From positions 6,515,501-6,579,500 of the forward strand of contig NZ_CP108356.1 in NCBI RefSeq assembly GCF_036237315.1: a stretch of 64,000 nt of DNA, given 5' to 3'. The position numbers and the translations under genes are program-made. Positions 40,516-49,416 of this stretch are shown here, in pieces. The notes below the pieces were generated by a model. That model worked only from the letters and a program-made list of their open reading frames with translations. It was not told the origin of the DNA and ran no database searches. The DNA comes from Streptomyces sp. NBC_01351 (GTDB taxonomy: Bacteria; Actinomycetota; Actinomycetes; Streptomycetales; Streptomycetaceae). Every line of letters begins with the position of its first letter. Position 1 is the stretch's first letter.

Positions 40516-41331
40516 ATGAGCGATGTCGCAAATGATCCGCAGGCCGCCTGGGACGCCTGGCACGAGCATCGGGTGGCCACCGTGTCCGCCCCCTACGGTC
40601 CCCTCGCGCTGATCGGCACCCACTGGCTCGCCGACTACCCGGAAGGTCGAATTCCGGCCGTTCCGGGCCACTGGCGCGCCATCGACGGCGGGGTGGCGCT
40701 GACGGCCGCCCCCGAGGATTCCCTCCTCCTCGACGGCGAGCCCTTCACCGGTGACGCGGTACTCGCCGCCGACGAGGGCCCGCCCTCGTACTCCCGGCTC
40801 ACCGCGGGGGAGCTCCGGCTCGTCGTCATCCGGCGCGAAGGGGAGTGGGCGGTACGCGTCTTCGACCCCGACTCGGAGGCCCGGCGCGCCTTCGGCGGCA
40901 TCGAGGCCACCCCGTACGACCCCGCATTCGCGCTGCCGGGACGCTTCACGCCGTACGGGGAGCAGCGGACCGTCCAGGTGGACAACGCCGACGGGCAGGC
41001 GCGCGGGCTCGGCCTCGGCGGCGAACTGAGCTTCCGCTTCGCCGGCGCCGAGCACACCCTCCAGGTCGCGGTCGACGAGGACGACGGCAGCCTCTGGGCC
41101 GTCTTCGGCGATGCCACCGGCGGCCGCTCCAGCTACAGGTTCCGGTTCCTGAAGCCCGGAGTGCCGGGGGAGGCCGGCTCGGTCACCGTCGACCTCAACC
41201 GGGCCCTGCTGCCTCCCTGCGCCTTCGCGGACCACTTCATCTGTCCCTTCCCACCCCCCGGGAACACGCTGCCCTTCGAAGTGGCGGCCGGCGAGCGGCG
41301 GCTGAAAGGCGCCCTTGCGACAGGTATCTGA
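40516..41331 (+). CDS. DUF1684 family protein
   Basis: 271 residues, ATG nine bases after GGAAGGG. The conserved C-terminal block is [20 protein letters not shown] with [15 protein letters not shown], which defines DUF1684. The fold is a beta-rich domain of unknown activity found in bacteria and archaea. Cytoplasmic, no signal. The [17 protein letters not shown] segment in the middle is also typical. No operon partner suggests a role. Confidence 0.88.
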   Translation: MSDVANDPQAAWDAWHEHRVATVSAPYGPLALIGTHWLADYPEGRIPAVPGHWRAIDGGVALTAAPEDSLLLDGEPFTGDAVLAADEGPPSYSRLTAGELRLVVIRREGEWAVRVFDPDSEARRAFGGIEATPYDPAFALPGRFTPYGEQRTVQVDNADGQARGLGLGGELSFRFAGAEHTLQVAVDEDDGSLWAVFGDATGGRSSYRFRFLKPGVPGEAGSVTVDLNRALLPPCAFADHFICPFPPPGNTLPFEVAAGERRLKGALATGI

Positions 41332-41467
41332 CGACAGGACACTCCCGACAGCGCTTGTCAGGGGCACGGCCAAAATTCACGCGCCGCTCACACCCCCGAC
41401 TGCGCCTCACGGGCACCGGCACCCCCACAGCCGCCGGGCCCCCGAACCCTCTCCAGGAGGACGAGAA

Positions 41468-42352
41468 GTGAGGATCAAGCGCATCACCCGTACCAGGCTG
41501 CTCGCGGTGGCCACCGGCATGGCCGCCATGGCGGCGCTCGCAGCCCCCACCGTGGCGAGCGCCGACGACCAGGCCGGCGGATTCAGCGCCGACCGGCTCG
41601 CCTCGGCCGGCGCCTCCGTCCTGCGCGCCGACGTCGCGGGCACCGCCTGGCACACCGACCCCGCCACCGGAACCCTCGTGGTCACGGCCGACTCCACCGT
41701 CTCCGCCGCGGACCTCGCGAGAATCAAGCGCGAGGCGGGAGCGGACGCCAAGGCCCTGCGCATCGAGCGCACCCCCGGCAAGCTGACCAAGCTGGCCTCC
41801 GGCGGCGACGCCATCTACGCGTCGAGCTGGCGCTGCTCGCTCGGCTTCAACGTGCGCAGCGGCAGCAACTACTACGCCCTCACCGCCGGGCACTGCACCG
41901 ACGGCGCCGGCACCTGGTGGACCAACTCGGCCCGCACCACCGTGCTCGGCTCCACCACCGGCTCCAGCTTCCCGAACAACGACTACGGCCTGATCAAGTA
42001 CGCCAGCAACTCCCCGGTGCCGCCCGGCACCGTCGGCAGCCAGGACATCACCAGCGCGATCAACGCCACGGTCGGCCTGTCCGTGAAGCGGCGCGGCTCC
42101 ACGACCGGCACCCACAGCGGTTCGGTGACCGGCCTCAACGCCACCGTCAACTACGGCGGCGGAGACGTCGTCTACGGCATGATCAGGACCAACGTCTGCG
42201 CCGAGCCCGGCGACAGCGGCGGCCCGCTCTACTCGGGCACCCGCGCGGTCGGCCTCACCTCGGGCGGCAGCGGCAACTGCTCCTCGGGCGGCACGACCTT
42301 CTTCCAGCCCGTGGTCGAGGCCCTCAACGCCTACGGGGTCAGCGTCTACTGA
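41468..42352 (+). CDS. sprB: Streptogrisin B-like secreted serine protease
   Basis: Chymotrypsin-fold S1 protease secreted as a zymogen, 294 residues: signal peptide to about residue 32, propeptide to about 110, mature enzyme from SGGDAIYAS. The triad is His142 (LTAGHCTD), Asp172 (NNDYGL) and Ser250 ([10 protein letters not shown]). The mature length of about 184 and long stretches such as [20 protein letters not shown] match streptogrisin B closely. GTG start behind AGGAGGACGAG. Extracellular protein digestion is expected. A terminator hairpin follows. Confidence 0.94.
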   Translation: MRIKRITRTRLLAVATGMAAMAALAAPTVASADDQAGGFSADRLASAGASVLRADVAGTAWHTDPATGTLVVTADSTVSAADLARIKREAGADAKALRIERTPGKLTKLASGGDAIYASSWRCSLGFNVRSGSNYYALTAGHCTDGAGTWWTNSARTTVLGSTTGSSFPNNDYGLIKYASNSPVPPGTVGSQDITSAINATVGLSVKRRGSTTGTHSGSVTGLNATVNYGGGDVVYGMIRTNVCAEPGDSGGPLYSGTRAVGLTSGGSGNCSSGGTTFFQPVVEALNAYGVSVY

Positions 42353-42398
42353 CGGTGACCCTCGTCCGCCGACGGTGACCCACGCGCCCCCGCCGCAC

Positions 42399-42437
42399 CC
42401 CTGGACGTCCTCCCGCCATCTGGGAGGATGTCCAGGG
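42399..42437 (+). terminator. Terminator hairpin after sprB
   Basis: Sixteen-base arms (CCCTGGACGTCCTCCC at 42399-42414 and a near-complement at 42422-42437, the one mismatch being a G-U pair in RNA) with a seven-base loop. Confidence 0.75.
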
Positions 42438-42469
42438 TGTCCGTGTCCACGGGGGAGGCAGGGTTCCGA

Positions 42470-42949
42470 ATGAAGCGAATCGGCGTGACGGGGCACCGGT
42501 CCATTCCGGGCGAGGTGCTCGCCCACGTGGAGAGCGGCCTGCGCGCCGTACTGGGGGGCCACGAAGGGCCGTTGGAGGCCCTCTCCAGCCTCGCCGAGGG
42601 AGCGGACCAGCTGTTCGCCGCCATCGCGCTGGAATACGGCGCGGGGCTGACCGTGGTCATCCCCAGCGGGGACTACGAGGACGCGTTCGAGGACCCCGAG
42701 TCCCTCGCCCGCTACCGAGGACTCAAGCAGCGGGCCACGCAGGAGGTCCGGATGGACTTCGCCCGCTCCACCGACGAGGCCTACTACGCCGCCGGCACCT
42801 ACATCGCCGACTCCTGCGACCGGCTCGTCGCCGTCTGGGACGGACTGCCCGCGCGCGGGCACGGCGGCACCGCCGAGATCGTCGCCTACGCCCGGGACCT
42901 GGGCAAACCGGTCACCGTGATCTGGCGCGAGGGCGTGACCCGGGACTGA
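42470..42949 (+). CDS. SLOG-like Rossmann-fold nucleotide-sensing protein
   Basis: 159 residues from the ATG behind GGGGGAGG. It opens MKRIGVTGHRSIPGEVLAHV, with a SSLAEGADQLFAAIAL helix and GGTAEIVAYARDLGKPVTVI at the end. This order (GxTGHR, then xEGAD, then G[GT][TA]xE) is that of SLOG/LOG-type Rossmann proteins (YpsA, DprA, TIR-associated sensors) that bind nucleotides or NAD-derived ligands. It converges on the DUF4231 gene, the last gene of the FxSxx block. I infer a link to that membrane protein. Confidence 0.7.
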   Translation: MKRIGVTGHRSIPGEVLAHVESGLRAVLGGHEGPLEALSSLAEGADQLFAAIALEYGAGLTVVIPSGDYEDAFEDPESLARYRGLKQRATQEVRMDFARSTDEAYYAAGTYIADSCDRLVAVWDGLPARGHGGTAEIVAYARDLGKPVTVIWREGVTRD

Positions 42950-42984
42950 GCCCGCGAGCCACGCCCCGCCGTGAAGGGTCCCCG

Positions 42985-43022
42985 CCTCAACTGCTGTGCC
43001 GGACCTCAACTGCTGTGCCGGG
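42985..43022. repeat. 19-bp tandem duplication across a stop codon
   Basis: CCTCAACTGCTGTGCCGG(A/G) occurs twice in direct succession; 18 of 19 bases match. The right copy holds the last codons and stop of the DUF4231 gene on the minus strand, and the left copy is a non-coding duplicate. Confidence 0.9.
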
Positions 43023-43914
43023 CCAGCCAGTCCGTGTGCTGCGGGGAGACGTACCGCTCGGTCTCGTACACCGCCGAAGGCCACTGCGACTCGGTGATGG
43101 TCGTCTGCATCACCACCATCATCGCCGCCAGGTCCTGCTCGATCAGCGTGTGCGCCTCGATCAGCGGATGGTGGCGGCGCACCTCGTTCCAGGCGATGCC
43201 GGCCGCCGCCGCAGCGCTGAGCAGCGCCGTCAACTTCGGCCCCGGACCCGAGCCGAACGCCCCGAACAGGGCGAACAGCAGGGCCAGGCAGGTCAGCAGC
43301 ACGATCGTCCACGACCACAGGACGGTCGCCCGCCGGGACACGTTCGTCTTGCGCTGGTACCAGTTGCGCTGCTCGATCAGCCGGTCCCGGACGTACGTCT
43401 CCCGCCGCACCCGGTAGTCCTGCTCGCGCAGCCGGAACATCGCCCCGGTGATCTCCCCGCCCTCCGGCACCGCCCCGGAGGCCCGCGGGTCCTCCCAGCC
43501 CATCTTCTTCAGCTCGGCCAGCCCCGCCTCCAGCCGCGTCCGGTACGCGCCCTCCGCCCCCGCGACCTCAGAGCCGAACGGCGCCCCGTGCACGGCGTAC
43601 CGCCAGGCCAGGGATTTGATGAACTCGGCGGCGCTCCGGTTGAGCTGCCACTGCGGGCGCGCCCGGCGCCCGGTCGCCCGCATGCCCACGCCCAGCACCC
43701 CGGCGTACGCGAGCACGCTCAGCAGCCCGAACACGTACAGCGAGCCCACCTTGGGGCCGGTCGGCAGGGCGGCGGCCGCCGCGGCCGTGACGAGCAGCAG
43801 CAGCTGGGTGCGCGTCGCCTGGGTGGACTCCCGCTGCCGGGAGATCGCCGCCTGGTCGGTGTGGTGGAAGAGGGCCGGCAGGTCCCCGTTTCGAAAGGTC
43901 ATGCTGTCGGGCAC
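43006..43914 (-). CDS. DUF4231 / SLATT-like membrane protein
   Basis: 302 residues from a GTG behind AGGGGGGG; an ATG at 43902 is possible. Two pairs of hydrophobic helices (about 40-85 and about 200-245) flank a charged middle with a run of basic and aromatic residues (FRLREQDYRVRRETYVRD). DUF4231 proteins resemble the SLATT two-helix effector modules that accompany SLOG or SMODS sensors and are thought to form pores. It lies 68 bases after fxsT on the same strand and is probably in that operon. Confidence 0.75.
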   Translation of the reverse strand: MPDSMTFRNGDLPALFHHTDQAAISRQRESTQATRTQLLLLVTAAAAAALPTGPKVGSLYVFGLLSVLAYAGVLGVGMRATGRRARPQWQLNRSAAEFIKSLAWRYAVHGAPFGSEVAGAEGAYRTRLEAGLAELKKMGWEDPRASGAVPEGGEITGAMFRLREQDYRVRRETYVRDRLIEQRNWYQRKTNVSRRATVLWSWTIVLLTCLALLFALFGAFGSGPGPKLTALLSAAAAAGIAWNEVRRHHPLIEAHTLIEQDLAAMMVVMQTTITESQWPSAVYETERYVSPQHTDWLARHSS

Positions 43915-43982
43915 AGCGCCCCCCCCTGCTGTCGGGTGGCGGGCGGCGGGGGCCCGTGGAGCCCCCGCCGCCCTCCTTCGGA

Positions 43983-46900
43983 TCACACGGCGAGCGGCTC
44001 CAGGTCGCGGTGGACCCGCCGCTCGTCACGGGCGTACCGGGTCAGACCGTGGTCCTCCCCGAGCAGCCGTGCCAGCTCGGCGACCGCCTCCGCCCGCACG
44101 CGGGCCGCCTCCTCCTTGCGGCCCATCGAGTCCAGGCTGACCGCCATGTTGGAGGCGCTCGCCAGGGTCTCGGGATGGTGCGCCCCGAGCGCCTCGCGCA
44201 GCCGCATCACCGCGAGCCGCTCCAGCTCCAGGGCCCCCTCCGGATCGCCCAGGTCGGCCCGGGCGTTGGCCAGGTTGAGGTGGGCGAAGACCGTGTGCGG
44301 GTGGTTGTCGCCGAGCACGTCCCGCATCAGCCGGATCGTCTGCCGCAGCATCTTCTCCGCCGTCTCCGCCGCGCCCGTGCCCCAGTGGAAGACCGCCAGG
44401 TTGTTCACGGCCGCCAGGGTGTACGGGTGCCGCTCGCCCGGCACCTTCATGTACTCGTCCACCACCTCCTGCGCCAGGTCCCGCGCCCCGCCCGGGTCCC
44501 CGGTCGCGAACAGGTCCGAGGCCAGGTTCAGCTCGCAGGACAGCAGGTCCGGGTTGACCGAGGTGTACTTGGCCCGGTAGCGGGCCCGGGTGGCCGTGGT
44601 CAGCAGGAGCGCGTCCTCCAGCTGCCCGGCCCGGCGCAGTGACACCGCCAGGTTCTTCGCCGCCGCCAGGGTGCCCGGGAAGGCCCGGCCCAGGGTGCGC
44701 TTGTAGCTCTCGTACGTCCGGCTGAGCAGCTGCACCGAGTCCTCGTACCGGCCCACCTCGCGCAGGTCGCGGGCGAGGTTCTGCGCGGAGGACAGGGTGT
44801 ACGGGTGCTCCGGCCCCAGCACCTCCGTGCGCAGGTCGTGCACCTCCTGGTCGATCTCGCGGGCTCTGGTGTATTGCCCGACCAGCCGCAGGTTCAGCGC
44901 CAGGTTGTTCGCGGCGGCCAGGGTGCGCGGGTGCGCCTCGTGGAAGATCTGGCTGAAGCCCTCGTGCGCCTCGGTCGCCAGCTCCATCGCCTCGCCGTAC
45001 TGGCCCAGCGCGCCCAGGGTGTTGGCGAGACCGCTCATGGTCATGTACGTGTGCGGGTGCGAGTGGCCGAGCACGGCCTTCTGCCGCTCCAGCGTGACCT
45101 CGTCCAGCTCCTTCGCCTCCACGAACCGCCCCTGCGAGCGCAGGATGTTCGACAGGTGGAAGCGCAGGTACAGGTACTGGAGGTCGTCGTTGCCCAGCAT
45201 CTCCTTCCAGGACTCCCGCAGCTCCTCGCCGAGCGCGTACGCCGCCTTGAAGTCACCGCGCTTCCACAGGTAGCGGACCCGGTCGATCAGCAGCCTGCGG
45301 GTTTCCGGCTCCTTGCAGAACCGGGCCTCGGCCGGGGTCAGGTGCGACCAGATCGTGTTGAACCGCGGCCAGGTCTCCGGGTTGTCGATCGGCTCGTCGT
45401 CGTCCGGACGGGCGCCGGCCAGGATCCGGTGGACGGAGTGCCGGGCCTCCCGCTGCTCCTCCTCCGTCATCTGGGACCGGATCACCGCCTGGACCAGGCG
45501 GTGCACCTGGATGCTGTTGCTGACCTGGTCGACCTTGGCCAGCGCGAACCGGCCGATCTCCCGGATCACCCGGCCCAGCACCAGCTTCTCCTGCAGCGAG
45601 GAGTCGTACGGCTTGAGCGCGTCGATCATCTCCTTGCTGTAGAGCAGGTTCGCGGAGATCGGCTCCGGCGCCAGGAAGGCGCAGAGCTGGAGCAGCCGCA
45701 CCGCGGCGGGGGAGCGGGACTGGAGCCGCTCGATGGAGATGTTCCAGGTGGCGGCCACCGGCTCCGGATATCCCGGCGGCTGGTTCAGGGCCAGGACGCT
45801 CGCGGCCTGCTGGGCCAGCTGCTCGATGTACGCGGCCACCGGGGTCGCGGTCTCCGCGATCCAGGCGCCCGCCTGCTCGACGGCGAGCGGCAGGTCGCCG
45901 ACCGCTATGGCCACCTGCTCGGCGTCCTCCTTGCTGAGCCCGGGAGCCCGGCGCTGGAGGTGCTCGATGGACTCCTCGCGCAGGAACACGTCCACCGGGA
46001 GCGCGTCGCCGTACTGGGACCAGGACTGGTTGCGCGAGGTCACCAGCACGTGGCCCGGCCCGCCCGGCGGGAAGAACCGCTTCAGCGTCTCGGGATCGTC
46101 CGCGTTGTCGAAGACCAGAAGCCAGCGCGAGGACGGCACCCCGCGCCGCAGCAGGTCGATCGCCTCCTGCGAGGCTGCCGCCATGTCCTCGCCGGTCTGC
46201 GCGCCGAGGCGCACGGCCAGCTCGGCGAGGGCCGCGACCACGTCGTCGGTCTGCTCCGAGGAGATCCACCACACCAGGTCGTAGTCGGCCATGAAGCGGT
46301 GGACGTATTCCAGCGCCACCTGGGTCTTGCCGACGCCGCCGAGACCGAACAGGGTCTGCGGCTGCGGCAGCACCACGGAGATGCCGCCGCCGAGCTGGTC
46401 GCGCATCCGCTCCAGCACCATGGAGCGGCCCGTGAAACCGGGGTTGCGGGGCGGTGCGTTCCAGATCTTCGGGACCGTCCCCGGGAAACGCGGGCCGGGC
46501 TGCGAGGCACTGGCCACGGTGTCGTTCAGGGCCATCGGCCGCTCCACCGCGCGCAGCAGGGCGGTCGTGGCGTGCACCTCGTCCAGGCGGAAGAGGTCGA
46601 CCGGATTGCGGTCGATGTAGGGCGTGGCGAGGCGTACGTCGCCCACGCGCAGCGGCACCAGATGGCGCCGGCCCCCGGTCGGGTCCTCGGCGGCGGCCCG
46701 CTCCCACACGTCCACGGCCCGGGCGGACTTGAGGTACGCGCTGGAGAGCAGCACCACGGTCCGGGCGGCGTTGTCCACGCTTATGCCCGCCCCGCCGATG
46801 GTGTCCCCGGAGTCCGATCCGGGCGTCCGCTCGGCGGACACGTCCCTGGGGACGACGCGGAAGCCGGCCCGGGTGAGCACCGACTCGATCCAGTCGGCCC

Positions 46901-47969
46901 ACATCCGGTTCTCGGCCACGTAGGACAGGAACAGGTCGGCGGGGAGCGCCGGGCGGCGCCGGGTGAAGGCGTCCCGGATGCGCAGGCGCACCTCTTCGCC
47001 GATGACCGGCATCGAGGTGATGGCGCCCTCGGTGACCACGGTGGTGAGCCGTTCGAAGGCGGAGAGCAGGGAGTTGGTGAGGCCCGCCTCGTCGCCGAAG
47101 GTGGCCAGCGTCTCCTCGTAGGCGTAGTACGGGCGGTAGGGGATCTCCACCGCGCCCCAGTAGGAGGTGAGTTCGTCGCCGACGAGACCGTTGGGGAAGC
47201 GGTCGAACTTGATCCGGGCCAGCGCCCGGCCCGCGTCCGCCTTCTCCTTCTCACCCTCGTCGATGCGCATCGGCACCGGGTAGATCTTGATGCCGCGGTC
47301 GTTGAACCGCTCGTCGATCTGGCGGGCCACCGAGGCGGCGCCGTCGATCGACTGGTCGGAGAGGGTGAAGCAGTCCACCAGGACGTCCGGGAGGTGGACG
47401 GTGCAGATGTCCGCGATGTCGGACAGGCCGGTCCGGCTGTCGATCAGGACGTAGTCGTAGTTCCTCTTCATGTCCTCGCGTAAGGCGTCGAAGAAGAGGC
47501 CACCGCCGAGCCGGTCGTAGAAGTTGTCCCAGTCGAAGGTCGAGACGGTCGCGGAGTACTCGCGGTTCTGCCGGCCCGCCGAGACGAAGTCGAGGGTGCC
47601 GCCGTCCGGGAACTCCCAGCCGAGGGTCTCGGGGGTGAGGGACACGGCGTGCGGCTGTATCCGCGCGTAGTCCTTGTGCCAGTCGTCGGCGCGCTGCACC
47701 GGACTGGTGGCGGCCCACGCGTACTCGCTGATCAGATCGATGACCCCGGTGGTGGCCCCCAGGGTGGAGGGGTCCAGGAAGGGGTGGAAGAAGCGGTGCA
47801 GGCCCGGGGCCTCCAGGTCCCAGTCCACGGCGAGGACCCGCTTGCCGTTGGCCGCGAGGATCCAGGCGGTGTTGGCCAGCGCCATGGTGCGGCCCGTGCC
47901 GCCCTTGTACGAGTAGAAGGTGACGATGCGTCCGTCACGGGTGTCTTCGCTGTCACGACTCGCTGTCAT
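43983..47969 (-). CDS. fxsT: FxSxx-COOH system tetratricopeptide repeat protein FxsT
   Basis: A 1328-residue multidomain signal protein of the FxSxx-COOH peptide system. In order it has: a ParA/MinD-like P-loop (YSYKGGTGRT, 19-28; the second lysine of the motif is Arg); a TIR domain (about 345-430, DLFLSYVAEN, LSSAYLKSARAVDVWERA); an NB-ARC ATPase with a normal P-loop GLGGVGKT (542-549) and Walker B LLVFDNADD; and then about ten TPR/kinesin-light-chain-type repeats (about 880-1320, HPHTLxxxNNLA pattern). Its start ATG overlaps the fxsC stop by four bases. It is presumably a ligand-gated assembly; the trigger and output are unknown. Confidence 0.92.
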   Translation of the reverse strand: MTASRDSEDTRDGRIVTFYSYKGGTGRTMALANTAWILAANGKRVLAVDWDLEAPGLHRFFHPFLDPSTLGATTGVIDLISEYAWAATSPVQRADDWHKDYARIQPHAVSLTPETLGWEFPDGGTLDFVSAGRQNREYSATVSTFDWDNFYDRLGGGLFFDALREDMKRNYDYVLIDSRTGLSDIADICTVHLPDVLVDCFTLSDQSIDGAASVARQIDERFNDRGIKIYPVPMRIDEGEKEKADAGRALARIKFDRFPNGLVGDELTSYWGAVEIPYRPYYAYEETLATFGDEAGLTNSLLSAFERLTTVVTEGAITSMPVIGEEVRLRIRDAFTRRRPALPADLFLSYVAENRMWADWIESVLTRAGFRVVPRDVSAERTPGSDSGDTIGGAGISVDNAARTVVLLSSAYLKSARAVDVWERAAAEDPTGGRRHLVPLRVGDVRLATPYIDRNPVDLFRLDEVHATTALLRAVERPMALNDTVASASQPGPRFPGTVPKIWNAPPRNPGFTGRSMVLERMRDQLGGGISVVLPQPQTLFGLGGVGKTQVALEYVHRFMADYDLVWWISSEQTDDVVAALAELAVRLGAQTGEDMAAASQEAIDLLRRGVPSSRWLLVFDNADDPETLKRFFPPGGPGHVLVTSRNQSWSQYGDALPVDVFLREESIEHLQRRAPGLSKEDAEQVAIAVGDLPLAVEQAGAWIAETATPVAAYIEQLAQQAASVLALNQPPGYPEPVAATWNISIERLQSRSPAAVRLLQLCAFLAPEPISANLLYSKEMIDALKPYDSSLQEKLVLGRVIREIGRFALAKVDQVSNSIQVHRLVQAVIRSQMTEEEQREARHSVHRILAGARPDDDEPIDNPETWPRFNTIWSHLTPAEARFCKEPETRRLLIDRVRYLWKRGDFKAAYALGEELRESWKEMLGNDDLQYLYLRFHLSNILRSQGRFVEAKELDEVTLERQKAVLGHSHPHTYMTMSGLANTLGALGQYGEAMELATEAHEGFSQIFHEAHPRTLAAANNLALNLRLVGQYTRAREIDQEVHDLRTEVLGPEHPYTLSSAQNLARDLREVGRYEDSVQLLSRTYESYKRTLGRAFPGTLAAAKNLAVSLRRAGQLEDALLLTTATRARYRAKYTSVNPDLLSCELNLASDLFATGDPGGARDLAQEVVDEYMKVPGERHPYTLAAVNNLAVFHWGTGAAETAEKMLRQTIRLMRDVLGDNHPHTVFAHLNLANARADLGDPEGALELERLAVMRLREALGAHHPETLASASNMAVSLDSMGRKEEAARVRAEAVAELARLLGEDHGLTRYARDERRVHRDLEPLAV

Positions 47970-49336
47970 CCGCGTCCCCCCGGGTCTGTGTCGTTGCTGC
48001 TGCCCTCGGTGTCGCCGTCTTCGTCGTCGGTGGTGTGCGCCCCGGTCGGGAACGGAACCCGCGGTGGGGCGGGCGGCCCGCCCATTCCCATGGGCCCCAG
48101 CAGCCGCGGCCGTTCGATCTGGGTGTTGCCGGCAGGCAGGTACACCTGGGCGTGTCTCAGGAACTGCTGGGCGGCCGCCTCGACCACCTGCGGGAGGATC
48201 TGGCCGAGGGTCTCCATGCTGGCCACGCCGTTGGCGGCGGCCCGGCAGGCGGCCCGGCCCTGTCTCATCTTGACGGGCAGGGTCTCCTCCAGCCGCCGGG
48301 TCAACTCGGCCTCCTTCGCGCGGCTCTGGCTGTCGTAGCGGTTCCACGGCACGACCACGTTGATCCACGGCCGGTGCTCCTGGTCGAAGGCGGCCAGCCG
48401 CCGGCGCCGGTGCTCGTCCTCCACCGCCCACCGGTCGACGATCAGGATCTCCGGCCGGGTCGGGGGCTGCTTGCTGTCGAAGTGCCCGGCCTCGTCGTCG
48501 AAGGAGGCCACGGTGGTCTGGTAGTTGAGGTTCTTGACCAGGTCCTCGGCGACGTACGCGATGGGCCGCTGGGCGATCGGGTGGTACGGGTTCCACTCCA
48601 GCGCGCTCTCCCCGTAGTACTCGGGGCTGCGCCCCTCGGGCAGATCGTGCCGGGAGGCGGCCGCCACCGTCACGTGGAGGGTCCGGGAAGGGCTCCCGGC
48701 GGGGCTTCCCGCGGTGCCGAAGGCGCTCGGGACCACCCGGTAGTCCACCGGCCGGACGGGGGCCAGGTCGACGTTCTTGCCGACGTGGACGATGCGCCGG
48801 GCGAGCTCGTACACGGCCTTCTCGTACTGCTCGGCGTAACCGCGCAGCTTTATCAGCCCGTACAGCCCGTCGATGACGTAGCGCTCGCCGAAGGTGTTGT
48901 GGTTGTACTGCAACCGCTCGGCGGGCCCGGGCAGTTGGGACGGCGGCACCGGCACCCATAAGGCGGGCACGATGGCCTCGGGCGGCTCGCCGCCCGGACT
49001 GACCGCCCCGTGCTGGATGGCGCGGTGGGCGAAGGCGTACCACTCCTTCCCGCACATCTGGCTCTTGAAGTACCGCGGTGAGAACAGGGGAACGAAGACG
49101 CGGCAGTTCGCGAGCGCCTCGGCGAGCCGTTCCGACCAGCCCTCACCGCTGCGTATGTCCCGGTCCATGAAGCCGACCGGGAAACCGGCGGGCAGGTCCG
49201 TCATCGCCATGACGTGGCCGCAGAGATCGCGGAAGAGGCGCTCCACCCACATGTCGGGGTCGGGTCCCCCCGCCCCGAACCTCGGTGTATGCGCGTAGCT
49301 GAGAAAAAAGTACGGCTCCCCTTTTTTTGCGGGCAC
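47966..49336 (-). CDS. fxsC: TIR-like protein FxsC
   Basis: 456 residues from a GTG. The N-terminal TIR-like domain begins PYFFLSYAHTPRF and contains FVPLFSPRYFKSQMCGKEWY, where the Glu sits in the position of the catalytic Glu of NAD-cleaving TIR domains. A second alpha/beta region (about 185-360) and a helical end follow, then a Pro/Asp-rich tail. It is named for its fixed place in FxSxx-COOH loci. Translationally coupled to fxsT. NADase activity is plausible but unproven. Confidence 0.88.
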   Translation of the reverse strand: MPAKKGEPYFFLSYAHTPRFGAGGPDPDMWVERLFRDLCGHVMAMTDLPAGFPVGFMDRDIRSGEGWSERLAEALANCRVFVPLFSPRYFKSQMCGKEWYAFAHRAIQHGAVSPGGEPPEAIVPALWVPVPPSQLPGPAERLQYNHNTFGERYVIDGLYGLIKLRGYAEQYEKAVYELARRIVHVGKNVDLAPVRPVDYRVVPSAFGTAGSPAGSPSRTLHVTVAAASRHDLPEGRSPEYYGESALEWNPYHPIAQRPIAYVAEDLVKNLNYQTTVASFDDEAGHFDSKQPPTRPEILIVDRWAVEDEHRRRRLAAFDQEHRPWINVVVPWNRYDSQSRAKEAELTRRLEETLPVKMRQGRAACRAAANGVASMETLGQILPQVVEAAAQQFLRHAQVYLPAGNTQIERPRLLGPMGMGGPPAPPRVPFPTGAHTTDDEDGDTEGSSNDTDPGGRG

Positions 49337-49416
49337 ACGACCCCCGTCCCGAAGATTGCGAGCGAAGAAACATCATTCCGGAGCTGCTTCGCCGCATCCC
49401 CTCATCGTTCAGTCAA

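Noticed and set aside
43983..49055. 1690-residue open frame
   Set aside because: The first ~360 residues are an out-of-frame reading of fxsC. The real fxsT start overlaps the fxsC stop at 47966-47969.
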